Source: Treponema sp. UBA6852
GTDB taxonomy: Bacteria > Spirochaetota > Spirochaetia > Treponematales > Treponemataceae
Assembly: GCA_002449305.1 (NCBI GenBank)
Contig: DKDI01000038.1
Location: 917 to 24,993 of the forward strand
Direction of reading: 5' to 3'
Length of the DNA: 24,077 nt
The position numbers and the translations under genes were made by a program. The notes below the pieces were generated by a model that saw only the letters and a program-made list of their open reading frames with translations, was not told the origin of the DNA and did no database searches. Shown here one piece after another: positions 1 through 7,991 of the stretch (the first letter of the stretch is position 1; each line of letters starts with the position of its first letter).

Positions 1-16
1 ATGCGGACTTGCACAT

Positions 17-40
17 ATCCGCGGCACGGATTTTTAATAA
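17..40 (+). terminator. Rho-independent terminator of an upstream gene
   Basis: ATCCG (17-21) pairs with CGGAT (27-31) around a 5-nt loop and is followed by TTTTAATAAA. The gene it would end lies left of the window. An alternative pairing, GCGGA (3-7) with TCCGC (18-22), also exists, so the full stem may extend past the left edge. Confidence 0.5.
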
Positions 41-92
41 AATGAATTCTTGCTCAAAAACCTTATTAGAACTTCCTTTGCTCAAAAATCCC

Positions 93-121
93 TTGTGGAC
101 AAAGGCTCATTTTGTTATAAT
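93..121 (+). promoter_or_regulatory. metG promoter, near-leaderless
   Basis: TTGTGG (93-98), a 17-bp spacer, then a perfect TATAAT (116-121). The predicted transcription start, about 7 nt past the -10 box, falls within 2-3 nt of the metG ATG at 131. No Shine-Dalgarno sequence fits between them. An 11-bp direct repeat, TTGCTCAAAAA, lies just upstream at 50-60 and 78-88. Confidence 0.6.
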
Positions 122-130
122 TGTAACATT

Positions 131-2458
131 ATGGAAAATATTAAGAATTTAAATAGAAGACTTGTAACTTCAGCCCTTCCCTATGTAAACAATATTCCTC
201 ATCTTGGAAATTTAATACAAATGCTTTCCGCCGATGTTTTTGCAAGGTTTTGCAGAAGCCGTGGATACGAAACTCTTTATGTCTGCGGAACTGATGAATA
301 CGGAACTGCCACAGAAACACGCGCTGTTGAAGAAAAGAAAACTCCGCGCGAACTTTGCGACTACTATTACAAGCAGCATGACGAAATCTACAAATGGTTT
401 GACATTGCATTTGACAAATTCGGGCGCACTTCAAATGAAGAATGCACAGAAATAACACAGGCAATGTTCAAGGATTTGGACAAAAACGGATTCATAAAAG
501 AGCATACAAACAAGCAGCTTTTCTGCCCTTCATGCCAGATGTTCCTTGCGGACCGCTATGTTCATGGAGTCTGCCCTAAATGCGGATTCGAAGATGCAAG
601 AGGCGACCAATGCGACAAATGCGGTTCGCTCTTAGACCCAGTTGAGCTAAAATCTCCAAGGTGCGCAACTTGCGGTTCTACTCCGGAAATAAGGGAAACC
701 CGTCATCTTTATATAGACCTTCCTTCAATCAGCAAGAACCTTGACTCTTGGATGAACAAGACAAGCAAAGAAGGCAGATGGTCAGACAACGCAATCAACA
801 TAACAAAAGCCTGGATAAGAGACGGACTTAACGAACGCGCGATTACACGTGATTTAAAATGGGGAATTCCTGTTCCAAAGGCCGGATATGAGAACAAAGT
901 TTTCTATGTCTGGTTCAACGCTCCAATCGGATATATTTCAATAACAAAGCAGCTTGCCGATGAGCTTATTGCAGCATCCAAGCCTTCATTTGACTGGAAA
1001 AGCTGGTGGCTTCCAGAAGAAAGTGAAGAAGCAAAAAACAAGCCGCCGGTTGACTTGTTCCAGTTCATTGGAAAAGACAACATTCCGTTCCACACAGTAA
1101 TTTTCCCATGTTCGCAAATTGGAAGCGGACATAACTTTACAAAATTGTTCCACATGTCTTCAACTGAATACTTAAACTACGAGGATGGAAAATTTTCAAA
1201 AAGCCGTGGCGTAGGTGTGTTTGGAACAGACGCAAAGGAAAGCGGAATCAAGGCAGATGCATGGAGATTCTACATTTTCTACAACCGCCCGGAAAAACAG
1301 GACTATCAGTTCACTTGGAAAGAATTCCGCGAGCGTTACAACGGAGAGCTTATCGGAAATCTTGGAAACCTTGTAAACCGCACTCTTCTTTTTGTTCAGA
1401 AATATTATGATTCAAAAATTCCAGACGCTCCAGTTGATGAAGAACTTTGGGCGCAGGTAAAAGAGCATGAGGCAAAAGCAACGGAATATCTTGAGTGGGC
1501 AAACTTAAAAGACGCATTCCATGAAGTGTTTGCAATTTCAGACATCGGAAACAAAGCGTTCCAGGACACAGAGCCATGGAAAACAAGAGAAACAGATCCA
1601 GAGCGAGCTGCAAAACTCATTCACAATCTTTGCTACATGATAAAAGACCTTATGATTATGGCGCATCCTTATATGCCACAGTTCGCAGAAAAAATAATGT
1701 CTTACTTTGGAAAGAAAATCAGAGAGCCACGTTTCAATGATGAAAAAAAGCCGGAAGGCCTTGACTGGTCTGATCTTGGAAACACAGAAGGCTTAAGCGA
1801 AGTTTCACCGACGGAAGTTTTCTTTACCCCGCTCGATCAAAAGACAATGGAAGCGTTCAGGCAGAAATTTTCAGGAACACAAAAAGACCGCAACGCAAAG
1901 CCAGTTGAAAAAAAACAGAAAAAAGAAAAAAAGCAGATTGAAGTTCTTCCTTTTGAAAAACAGGCTGAATGGTTCAATGAAAAAATCGAGCTGAAAGTTG
2001 CAAAAATTACAAAGATTGAAAATAATCCTGAAAGCGACAAACTTTACATTGAAACTCTTGATGACGGAAGCGGAACAGAACGCATTATCCAAAGCGGACT
2101 GCGTGATTTTCTAAAGCCTGAAGAGCTTCTTGGAAAACATATAATTCTTGCTTCAAATCTTGCTCCAAGAAAAATGCGCGGAGTTGAAAGCAAAGGAATG
2201 TTGCTTGCCGCCGACTACAAAGATAAAGACGGAAAAGACTGCGTAGAACCTTTGGAAGCTCCTTGGGCAGAACCCGGAACAAAGGTTATTCTTGAATGCT
2301 CCTCAGAAAATTCCAAGCCGGAGCAAATTCAGGCGGAAGATTTTTTTGCAGTTGAAATAAAAGTTTTGGAAAACAAAGTGCAGATTGGCGGAAAATCTCT
2401 AACCGCAGCTGGAAAACAAATTTCAACTGTAAAAACAAAAAACGGAAACGTTCACTAA
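131..2458 (+). CDS. metG: Methionyl-tRNA synthetase
   Basis: Class I aminoacyl-tRNA synthetase that charges tRNA-Met in the cytoplasm; 775 residues. The HIGH-type signature is PHLGN near residues 23-27 and the KMSKS-type loop is KFSKS. Between them are two zinc-knuckle sets of CxxC pairs (roughly residues 130-185), the long form of the connective-peptide insertion. The C-terminus holds a Lys-rich linker and a tRNA-binding/dimerisation domain (NEKIELKVAKITKIENN... onward), followed by about 45 unassigned residues. The frame stays open to a TTG at 50, but ATG 131 is preferred because family similarity begins there and a good promoter ends at 121. The FemX-like gene follows after 18 bp, so the two are probably cotranscribed. 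Confidence 0.96.
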   Translation: MENIKNLNRRLVTSALPYVNNIPHLGNLIQMLSADVFARFCRSRGYETLYVCGTDEYGTATETRAVEEKKTPRELCDYYYKQHDEIYKWFDIAFDKFGRTSNEECTEITQAMFKDLDKNGFIKEHTNKQLFCPSCQMFLADRYVHGVCPKCGFEDARGDQCDKCGSLLDPVELKSPRCATCGSTPEIRETRHLYIDLPSISKNLDSWMNKTSKEGRWSDNAINITKAWIRDGLNERAITRDLKWGIPVPKAGYENKVFYVWFNAPIGYISITKQLADELIAASKPSFDWKSWWLPEESEEAKNKPPVDLFQFIGKDNIPFHTVIFPCSQIGSGHNFTKLFHMSSTEYLNYEDGKFSKSRGVGVFGTDAKESGIKADAWRFYIFYNRPEKQDYQFTWKEFRERYNGELIGNLGNLVNRTLLFVQKYYDSKIPDAPVDEELWAQVKEHEAKATEYLEWANLKDAFHEVFAISDIGNKAFQDTEPWKTRETDPERAAKLIHNLCYMIKDLMIMAHPYMPQFAEKIMSYFGKKIREPRFNDEKKPEGLDWSDLGNTEGLSEVSPTEVFFTPLDQKTMEAFRQKFSGTQKDRNAKPVEKKQKKEKKQIEVLPFEKQAEWFNEKIELKVAKITKIENNPESDKLYIETLDDGSGTERIIQSGLRDFLKPEELLGKHIILASNLAPRKMRGVESKGMLLAADYKDKDGKDCVEPLEAPWAEPGTKVILECSSENSKPEQIQAEDFFAVEIKVLENKVQIGGKSLTAAGKQISTVKTKNGNVH

Positions 2459-2476
2459 AAAGCTGGAAAAGGCAAA

Positions 2477-3604
2477 ATGCGAAATCAGGAGCAACGTTTT
2501 TTACAAACTGAATTTTGGGCAGACTTTAAAGGCAGGCATGGCTGGAAAACATTTTTCTTTATCTTTGATGGAGATAATGTTTCTAAAGTTGAATCCTTTA
2601 AAGAATACAAGGAAAATGAAAAATGCCTTTCAGTTCTTGTGCGCTCGTTCAGTTTGAAAATTAAGAAATTCAGCATAGCGTATATTCCAATGTCTCCAGA
2701 ATTTTCCAGCAATGAAGAAAACCTTAGCCAGAAATTTTCAAATGAACTTGAATCTATTTCAAAAAAAATATTTAAGTTTCTGCCAAAAGACACAATCTGC
2801 ATAAGATTTGATCCTGCGATTGACTTTGAAAGTCTTGAAGAAAAAAATAATTTTGTCGCAAATGAAAAAAAATTTTTAAAGCAACGCAAGACAAAGAAAG
2901 AAAATTTCTGCATAGAAAAAACAGCCACAGATATACAGCCGCCAGATACAGTCTTGCTTTCGCTTTTGGAATCCGAAGAAAAAATTCTTTCTGAAATGAA
3001 AAGCAAATGGAGATACAACATAAGGCTTGCTGCGAAAAAAGGTGTTGAAGTAAAATCCTATTCCGCAAAAGACGCTGATTTTCCAAGCGCATTTGAAGAA
3101 TTTTTTAAGCTTTTTATGCAGACAAGCGAACGAGATGGAGTTCAGTTTCATCAAAAAAATTATTATCTTGACTTGTTAAACTCAAGCGCAGAAACTCCAA
3201 ATGCTCCAGTTGTAAAACTTTATCTTGCAAAGCATGGCTCAGACGTTCTTGCAGGAATAATCACTTTGTTCTGCCAAAGAGAAGCAGTTTATCTTTACGG
3301 CGCTTCGGGAAATATAAAGCGGAACTTTATGCCGGCGTATTTGCTTCAATGGAATGCAATCTGCGATGCAAAAAAATTCGGCTGCCCAGTCTATGATTTT
3401 TATGGATGTCCTCCAGAAGAAAATAAAAACCATCCAATGCACGGCTTGTTCCTTTTTAAAACTGGTTTCGGCGGAAAACTCATTCATAGGCCAGGAAGTT
3501 TTGATGTTGTTCTAAAGAAAAACTGGTACTCGTTCTATAAGACAGCAGAAAAACTGCGCGCCTGGTTCTACAAAAGTTTAAAGAAAAAACTTGCAGGAAG
3601 ATGA
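2477..3604 (+). CDS. FemAB/FemX-family peptidoglycan-bridge aminoacyltransferase
   Basis: A 375-residue protein that resembles FemX/FemAB enzymes, which use aminoacyl-tRNA to add a residue to the peptidoglycan stem peptide. Visible family features are an N-terminal FLQTEFWADFK segment, MKSKWRYNIRLAAKKGV in the middle, a TSERDGVQFH segment, and a C-terminal run including LYLYGASGN-like and YDFYGCPP segments and FKTGFGG. These fit the paired acetyltransferase folds of the family. A purine-rich GGAAAAGG precedes the ATG. It follows metG by 18 bp, which is functionally sensible because both use aminoacyl-tRNA chemistry. The residue added cannot be told from sequence. No signal peptide is seen, so it should be cytoplasmic. 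Confidence 0.85.
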   Translation: MRNQEQRFLQTEFWADFKGRHGWKTFFFIFDGDNVSKVESFKEYKENEKCLSVLVRSFSLKIKKFSIAYIPMSPEFSSNEENLSQKFSNELESISKKIFKFLPKDTICIRFDPAIDFESLEEKNNFVANEKKFLKQRKTKKENFCIEKTATDIQPPDTVLLSLLESEEKILSEMKSKWRYNIRLAAKKGVEVKSYSAKDADFPSAFEEFFKLFMQTSERDGVQFHQKNYYLDLLNSSAETPNAPVVKLYLAKHGSDVLAGIITLFCQREAVYLYGASGNIKRNFMPAYLLQWNAICDAKKFGCPVYDFYGCPPEENKNHPMHGLFLFKTGFGGKLIHRPGSFDVVLKKNWYSFYKTAEKLRAWFYKSLKKKLAGR

Positions 3605-3633
3605 TAACTGAATACCGAATTTTATAGTTTAAT

Positions 3634-3703
3634 GTCATTATCGGGCTTGACCCGATAATCCATTGAAATTTCACAACAGATTCCTGATCAGCACAAGAAC
3701 GAC
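3634..3703. repeat. Palindromic intergenic repeat element
   Basis: The core is a perfect inverted repeat, ATTATCGGG (3637-3645), loop CTTGA, CCCGATAAT (3651-3659). The element seems to run from GTCATT (3634) to an imperfect inverted end GAACGAC (3697-3703), with a TGATCA palindrome (3685-3690) inside. The layout resembles short dispersed GTCATT...CGGGCTTGACCCG repeats I recall from several bacterial genomes. Only one copy is in this window. It sits between the convergent FemX-like and GH57-like genes and could help terminate both. Confidence 0.55.
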
Positions 3704-3719
3704 TATTTTTTATTTTTTT
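3681..3719 (+). terminator. Possible weak terminator of the metG-femX unit
   Basis: An imperfect TTCCTG...CAAGAA stem is followed by a T-rich tract, TATTTTTTATTTTTTT, that runs into the end of the convergent GH57-like gene. The stem is short and has a mismatch. The perfect palindrome just upstream may be the more important structure. Confidence 0.3.
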
Positions 3720-5677
3720 AGAGGCATAACACTCAAGTTAATTGTCTTTTCTTTTTCCATTCCGGCAGAAAGATTTATATTCCAAAAAAGAGCAACTTTA
3801 TAAGTAGAAGAAGTTACTTTTGGATCAAGACTGTCAACAGGACGCTTAAACATAAGCATTGCGCAGCTAAGCCCGGAATCTTCATTTGGCTCAATAACAA
3901 AAATGCGCTTGTCTGCTGAATCCTTTACTTGAATAATAGAAACGCCTTCAGCAGCATAAAAAGAATCCGGCAAAAGAAGACGAGACTCATTCAATACAGC
4001 TTCAGTAGAATACTGGCTTCCCATTTCAAATTTTTTGTCAAAGCGTGTCTGGGCAAAATTAAGCTCAACCACAAACACTGCGTTCAATTCAATCGGGCTT
4101 TCGTTTTTTAAAATATATTGAGCTGTGATTCCGCTTGAAGAAAAAATAAAATTCTTTCTAAGCTTTACAGGAAGTTTCATAGAAGAAAAAAGTCCATTTC
4201 CTTCAAGTTGAATTTCTTTTCGCTTGGATTCAAGTTTTTTTTCTGAAAACTGTGAATTGGAAAAAATGCATTTTTCAATTGTTTCTTCTGCCAAATACTT
4301 TTCAAACTTTTCAGGCTCAATCAAATGATCGGAAAAAAATCCACGGCTATAAAAATCTGTTCCCAAATCAAACTTTTCAATCCGGGAAAGGCTTGCGGCA
4401 TAATTAGCACCGTTCTTTATAAAATTTAGCTCAGAAATTTGTCCGCCGTGCAAAGAAACAACCGCATTGTATTTTTCCATCTGGCAAATATATTCGTTGA
4501 GTCCGTCTCCGTTGCAGTCAAAAGAAGTAAGCGACTCTCTGAAATTTTTTGCAGCTTCGCGAATCAGACGTTCAGCTTCATTTAAAGAATAAAAAGCTTT
4601 TTGCCTTTTTTCAGCAGGAGAAGGAACGCCAAAAGACAGCGACAAATAATTTGTTCCGTCCTGCGCTTTCCAAAGCATTTCAGATGATGCGTTTTTTCTA
4701 ACTTTGTCTCCGCCCTTGCACTGCGAAACCAGCATACTGATATAAACCATGCGCTCATAAAGTCTTTTGTTCTGTGAATACAAATTCAGGTAGTCGTGTA
4801 TTGTAGGCGGAAATCCAGTTTTATTTTCTACCTGTTCAAACGGAATCAAGCTCCACTTGGAAATTTCGCTGTCCATTCCAGCAGGAATATAAGCCGGAGA
4901 AAAGCACTTTGATTTTTTCAAATACAAATATGGAGTTGTAAAAGAAACATCTTCTGCATTTTCAGAGAGAGAAGAAAAGCACTGCGATTTCATAAAAGAA
5001 GCGAACTGCTCAAATGAAAAACAAAGAGAAAGCACAGGTTCAAAAAACTGATCATCCGAAAAAGAAAATTGCTCTGGTTTAATTCTTGAAGCAAAAGTTT
5101 TAATTCTTGAAGTCCATTCTTCAAAAGATTCATTTTCAGATGGAATTAAGTTTTTATAAGACGGGAAAATTTTTATGCTTCTTCCCTGCTCGCTTGCAAT
5201 CAGCGGACAGCACTTTAAATGCTTTTTTGGAACAAGAGAACTGTCCAAAAAAATATATTCCATTCCGCATGACTGAAAAGTTGAAACAAGGCAAGAATCC
5301 CAAATGCTTCCGAACAAAGTCATTCCGCACGGACGTTTTCCAATTGTTGAGCGGACAAGCGAATTCATTTTTTCAATCTGGCCGCTTCTGTCCATTGGCA
5401 AAAGCAAAGGAAAAATCGGAGAATAATATCCGCCGCCGATTATTTCAATCTGTCTTTTAGAGGTAAGCTCATGAAGAAGTTCTATTGATTCTGGATGCTT
5501 TTTTTCGTAATGTGCAAGCTGCGATCCTGAAAATCCAATAGTAAGAAAAAAATCTTTATGAGAATATAAAAATGAAAGCAACGGTTTAAAAACATTCTGA
5601 TAGTTTTTTTCAAGCAAAACAGTTTCATCAGAACTTTCTAAATCAGCATTTAGAACAAGACAGAATTTACTCTTCAT
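3710..5677 (-). CDS. GH57-family glucanotransferase/amylase-like protein, probable pseudoenzyme
   Basis: 655 residues, aligning by eye along its length with GH57 4-alpha-glucanotransferases/amylases (catalytic domain plus DUF1925/DUF1926-type C-terminal region). Conserved landmarks include FSG (49-51), GGGYYSP (81-87), SDD (207-209), an AYIPAGMDSEISKW segment, LWKAQ (335-339), and a DCNGDGLNE segment. Key residues are changed. The family His-rich N-terminal motif (HNHQP) reads NADLES (10-15). GGGFYEP has Ser for Glu. The nucleophile motif ERVWEP reads GSIWDS, with Gly123 at the Glu position. The DD near the acid/base position remains. The gene starts 9 bp after rnfB and its Shine-Dalgarno overlaps the rnfB stop region, so it is the last gene of the rnf-like run. 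Hydrolase activity is doubtful; glucan binding is possible. Confidence 0.75.
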   Translation of the reverse strand: MKSKFCLVLNADLESSDETVLLEKNYQNVFKPLLSFLYSHKDFFLTIGFSGSQLAHYEKKHPESIELLHELTSKRQIEIIGGGYYSPIFPLLLPMDRSGQIEKMNSLVRSTIGKRPCGMTLFGSIWDSCLVSTFQSCGMEYIFLDSSLVPKKHLKCCPLIASEQGRSIKIFPSYKNLIPSENESFEEWTSRIKTFASRIKPEQFSFSDDQFFEPVLSLCFSFEQFASFMKSQCFSSLSENAEDVSFTTPYLYLKKSKCFSPAYIPAGMDSEISKWSLIPFEQVENKTGFPPTIHDYLNLYSQNKRLYERMVYISMLVSQCKGGDKVRKNASSEMLWKAQDGTNYLSLSFGVPSPAEKRQKAFYSLNEAERLIREAAKNFRESLTSFDCNGDGLNEYICQMEKYNAVVSLHGGQISELNFIKNGANYAASLSRIEKFDLGTDFYSRGFFSDHLIEPEKFEKYLAEETIEKCIFSNSQFSEKKLESKRKEIQLEGNGLFSSMKLPVKLRKNFIFSSSGITAQYILKNESPIELNAVFVVELNFAQTRFDKKFEMGSQYSTEAVLNESRLLLPDSFYAAEGVSIIQVKDSADKRIFVIEPNEDSGLSCAMLMFKRPVDSLDPKVTSSTYKVALFWNINLSAGMEKEKTINLSVMPLKK

Positions 5678-5686
5678 TAAAGCAGC

Positions 5687-6289
5687 TTACCTTTTGCAAA
5701 ATATTGTATAGCACTTTTTCCAGAATTTAAAGCCTCTCTTATCCAAAGGCAAGATTTCTTTTTCAACAAGAAATTCTGAACATTCTGTTTTTTCAGAGAA
5801 AGGCGAATTGCACACCGCAATTTTTTTTGTTGCGACCGGAATCAACTTTATAATTTTATGCGGACAGGAATCAATGCATTTTCCGCAGCCGTTGCAAAGA
5901 CTGCTTACAACTGCTGTTTTATTTTTTATGGACAATGCGCCGCGCGGACAAGATTTTATGCAGTCTCCAAATCCTGCGCAAATATATTTGCAATTGTATT
6001 CCGTGTCAAAAACTGAAAAGAATAAAGCGCAGTTTTTAGGACCATTATAATCAATTCTTTTTTCACCGCAATTTTTTTCAGACGAACATAGCACAACAGC
6101 CTTATTTTCTGTAGCGGCAGAAAACTCTTCAAAGTTAGATTTTTCTAAAAGTTCAGTTTCAGAAATCAAAGAATTTTCAAAAGGAATTTCCTGTTTTTTT
6201 AGTGAAGGAGACAAAATGTAAAAAATAAAAACACAAAAAAAGGAAATAACAATTATAAAAAGAAGTCCAAAAAGAATCGCCGCTACCAT
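5687..6289 (-). CDS. rnfB: RnfB-like membrane-anchored ferredoxin subunit, shortened
   Basis: 200 residues: one N-terminal membrane helix (about 2-27), a polar linker, then a region like RnfB with scattered Cys (C68, C74, C87) leading into CKYICAGFGDCIKSCP (Cys 100, 104, 110, 114; the RnfB-type C-x3-C-x5-C-x3-CP) and a classical CNGCGKCIDSCP (Cys 132, 135, 138, 142). In canonical RnfB a separate iron-sulfur domain with a CGxCGYxGC motif lies between the helix and these; it is absent, and the linker is only about 40 residues. The start overlaps the end of rnfA by 7 bp, with GGAG 7 nt upstream. It is the sixth gene in the conserved rnf order. It should face the cytoplasm and carry two 4Fe-4S clusters. 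Confidence 0.8.
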   Translation of the reverse strand: MVAAILFGLLFIIVISFFCVFIFYILSPSLKKQEIPFENSLISETELLEKSNFEEFSAATENKAVVLCSSEKNCGEKRIDYNGPKNCALFFSVFDTEYNCKYICAGFGDCIKSCPRGALSIKNKTAVVSSLCNGCGKCIDSCPHKIIKLIPVATKKIAVCNSPFSEKTECSEFLVEKEILPLDKRGFKFWKKCYTIFCKR

Positions 6290-6843
6290 TTAAAAACTCC
6301 TTTATTCAGCCATGAAACATTCCAGCACAAAAGAATCAGCATGATAATCGCAATGCTCGCAAGAATAAAATTATTTCTTGAGCATTCAGTTCTGCCGCCA
6401 TAAAGATCAAATTTCCGGCAAAGAGAATAAACAAAAGGTATAAAAATAAAAAATGAGAGCACACATATACAAGCTATAAAAACACATTCAGCAAGCGAAG
6501 AACTTTCTGTAATGGCAACAAAAATAAACAGAAGCGAAATAGAAAATTCAACTGCGCTGATTTTTGTCGTTATTCTGATAATTGCTTCTATAAAAACCGA
6601 AACAGGAATAAAAATCAAAAGAACAGCAAAAGGATAAAGCTCGGAAAGTTCAGCAGGAACTAAAAGCGAATTTACAAAAAGATAAGACAAGGCTGAAACA
6701 GAACTTGCAGTTATAAGCATTTTTATAGCCTTTAGCCAAAGCGGATTTTTATTTCCAGAAAGGTAAACTGCCCGCTCCATTCCAATTCCATAAACCAAGA
6801 CTATAGACGCATAAGAAATATAATAGAAAAAAACTGAAAACAT
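6283..6843 (-). CDS. rnfA: RnfA-like integral membrane subunit lacking Cys ligands
   Basis: 186 residues, about six membrane helices, close to RnfA length (about 193). It can be aligned with E. coli RsxA: VLVYGIGME matches VLVKFLGLC, and YPFAVLLIFIPVSVFIEAIIR matches the LRTLAFILVIA...FTEMVVR helix. The first conserved Cys (RsxA GLC) aligns with Glu23, and the TTNCAVLG loop aligns with AITESSSL, without Cys. In Rnf/Nqr complexes these Cys, with the partners in RnfE, bind an iron-sulfur centre inside the membrane. The start lies 1 nt after the rnfE stop with an AGGTGG site. Identity rests on both order and alignment. Confidence 0.72.
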   Translation of the reverse strand: MFSVFFYYISYASIVLVYGIGMERAVYLSGNKNPLWLKAIKMLITASSVSALSYLFVNSLLVPAELSELYPFAVLLIFIPVSVFIEAIIRITTKISAVEFSISLLFIFVAITESSSLAECVFIACICVLSFFIFIPFVYSLCRKFDLYGGRTECSRNNFILASIAIIMLILLCWNVSWLNKGVFKW

Positions 6844-6844
6844 T

Positions 6845-7459
6845 TTAGTCCACCTGTGAAGTTTCTATGATTTCAAAAGCCGAAATTATTTTGAAAAACA
6901 ATGCGTTAAATAAAAGCAAAAGGACAACTGCTCCGGGAATTGAAGCTAAAAATGAAAAAGGCAAAATTTTATTTTCCGCACTGAAAATTTGAATTTCAAA
7001 AATTCCGTTCGCTGAAGGAAAAGAAATTGTTCCGTATCCAAAGACATCTCTTATAAAGAAAAACACAAGCGCAAAAGCACAAAAGAAACTGCACTTTACA
7101 AGAACATTTTTTAGCTCAAAAAGGACTGGCAAGCTAGAAGGAGAATACAAGTTTCCAAGAATAAAGGAAGTAAAAGCCGGCATAAAAAATACAATTCCTA
7201 AAACAAATGCAGTCAAAGGAGAAAAAATTATCACAAGCTGACGGACAAGTATACAGAGCGAAACTAACATAATTGTTACAATTACATTGTGAAGTTCTGC
7301 ATTAAAAAATTTTACAGCAAACTTTTTAAAAAGAATTCCGCACACAGACATAAGATAAAGCAGAAAAATCATAATCAGTCCGTAGGCAAATCTTCCAGGG
7401 ACAGGAAGAAGAAGCGCAAATGAAAGAGGTATATAAATATAAAGTTCGTTTTTTTTCAT
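6845..7459 (-). CDS. rnfE: RnfE-like integral membrane subunit lacking Cys ligands
   Basis: 204 residues, about six helices. C-terminal similarity to RsxE/RnfE is clear: RDVFGYGTISF matches REIIGNGTL, and IFSAENKILPFSFLASIPGA matches the IFHTDSPFLLAMLPPGA segment. LGIVFFMPAFTSFILG aligns without gaps to LGIFIPLIVTNCIVVG, putting Ser98 at the conserved Cys. The N-terminal GLCPLLAVT motif aligns with FALLLPVPG, with Ala15 at the Cys. The C-terminal tail of RsxE is missing. A GGAAGG Shine-Dalgarno precedes the ATG, 27 bp after the rnfG stop. The loss of both Cys mirrors that in the RnfA-like partner. Confidence 0.72.
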   Translation of the reverse strand: MKKNELYIYIPLSFALLLPVPGRFAYGLIMIFLLYLMSVCGILFKKFAVKFFNAELHNVIVTIMLVSLCILVRQLVIIFSPLTAFVLGIVFFMPAFTSFILGNLYSPSSLPVLFELKNVLVKCSFFCAFALVFFFIRDVFGYGTISFPSANGIFEIQIFSAENKILPFSFLASIPGAVVLLLLFNALFFKIISAFEIIETSQVD

Positions 7460-7486
7460 TTTAACCTTCCAAAAAAGCAGTCAAAT

Positions 7487-7990
7487 TCAACTGGAAAATT
7501 TTGTATTTATAATCGCTGGTATTTTATTTTTCCAGTATTCAATTTGAGAATTTTCTGAATTCTCTTTTATATGAAAATTTGTTTTTCCTGCAATATGCGA
7601 AAAACCAATAAACTCTGCGCCGTTTTTATTTGAATAAATGTAAACAGCAGGAACTGGTCCGTACAAAGTCGGAACCCGAACAATTAATGCATACATTTCA
7701 TTTTCAGCATTTCCAGAAAACGCTTCATACACAGAAACTGAAACTGTAAGCACAGTTTTAATCTTTACCCAATTTCCAAGCTGAATGTTTTCAATGCCGT
7801 TGTCTTTTAAAACTTTCGCTGTTTCTTTTTTTAGCCCGTTCTTCCAGGAATTTCTTCCAAGTAAAGTAAACAAAACAAGAATTGCAAAAAATCCAGCAAG
7901 GATTCCGCAGAAAATTCCGCACTTTATAAGAAGCGTTTTATAAAAAAGTTTTTTTTCGTTATCTACAGTTTCAATTTCATCTTCAAGCAT
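7487..7990 (-). CDS. rnfG: RnfG-like protein without the flavinylation motif
   Basis: 167 residues with one N-terminal helix (about 22-44) and an extracytoplasmic domain. The segment YALIVRVPTLYGPVPAVYIY and the following FIGFSHIAGKTNF match the RnfG FMN-binding domain (YGGPIEVMVGID...GVKVLSHSETPGLG). Canonical RnfG continues to an (S/T)GAT-x-(S/T) motif where FMN is attached to Thr by ApbE-type transferase. Here the protein ends shortly after IEYWKNKIPAIINTKF with no such motif. It is also shorter than usual (about 190-220). The start is 1 nt after the rnfD stop with GCGAGG upstream. It should be anchored in the inner membrane facing the periplasm but carry no covalent flavin. Confidence 0.7.
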   Translation of the reverse strand: MLEDEIETVDNEKKLFYKTLLIKCGIFCGILAGFFAILVLFTLLGRNSWKNGLKKETAKVLKDNGIENIQLGNWVKIKTVLTVSVSVYEAFSGNAENEMYALIVRVPTLYGPVPAVYIYSNKNGAEFIGFSHIAGKTNFHIKENSENSQIEYWKNKIPAIINTKFSS

Positions 7991-7991
7991 T

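Noticed and set aside
50..130. Longer metG start at TTG 50
   Set aside because: The extension covers the promoter, lacks family similarity, and ATG 131 fits the -10 box.
2485..3154. Minus-strand open frames opposite the FemX-like gene
   Set aside because: They are low-complexity Phe/Leu/Ser-rich shadows of an A-rich coding strand, with no ribosome sites or family features.
3637..3659. The palindrome as a simple Rho-independent terminator
   Set aside because: Neither strand has an adjacent T-tract; it fits a repeat element better, though it may still aid termination.
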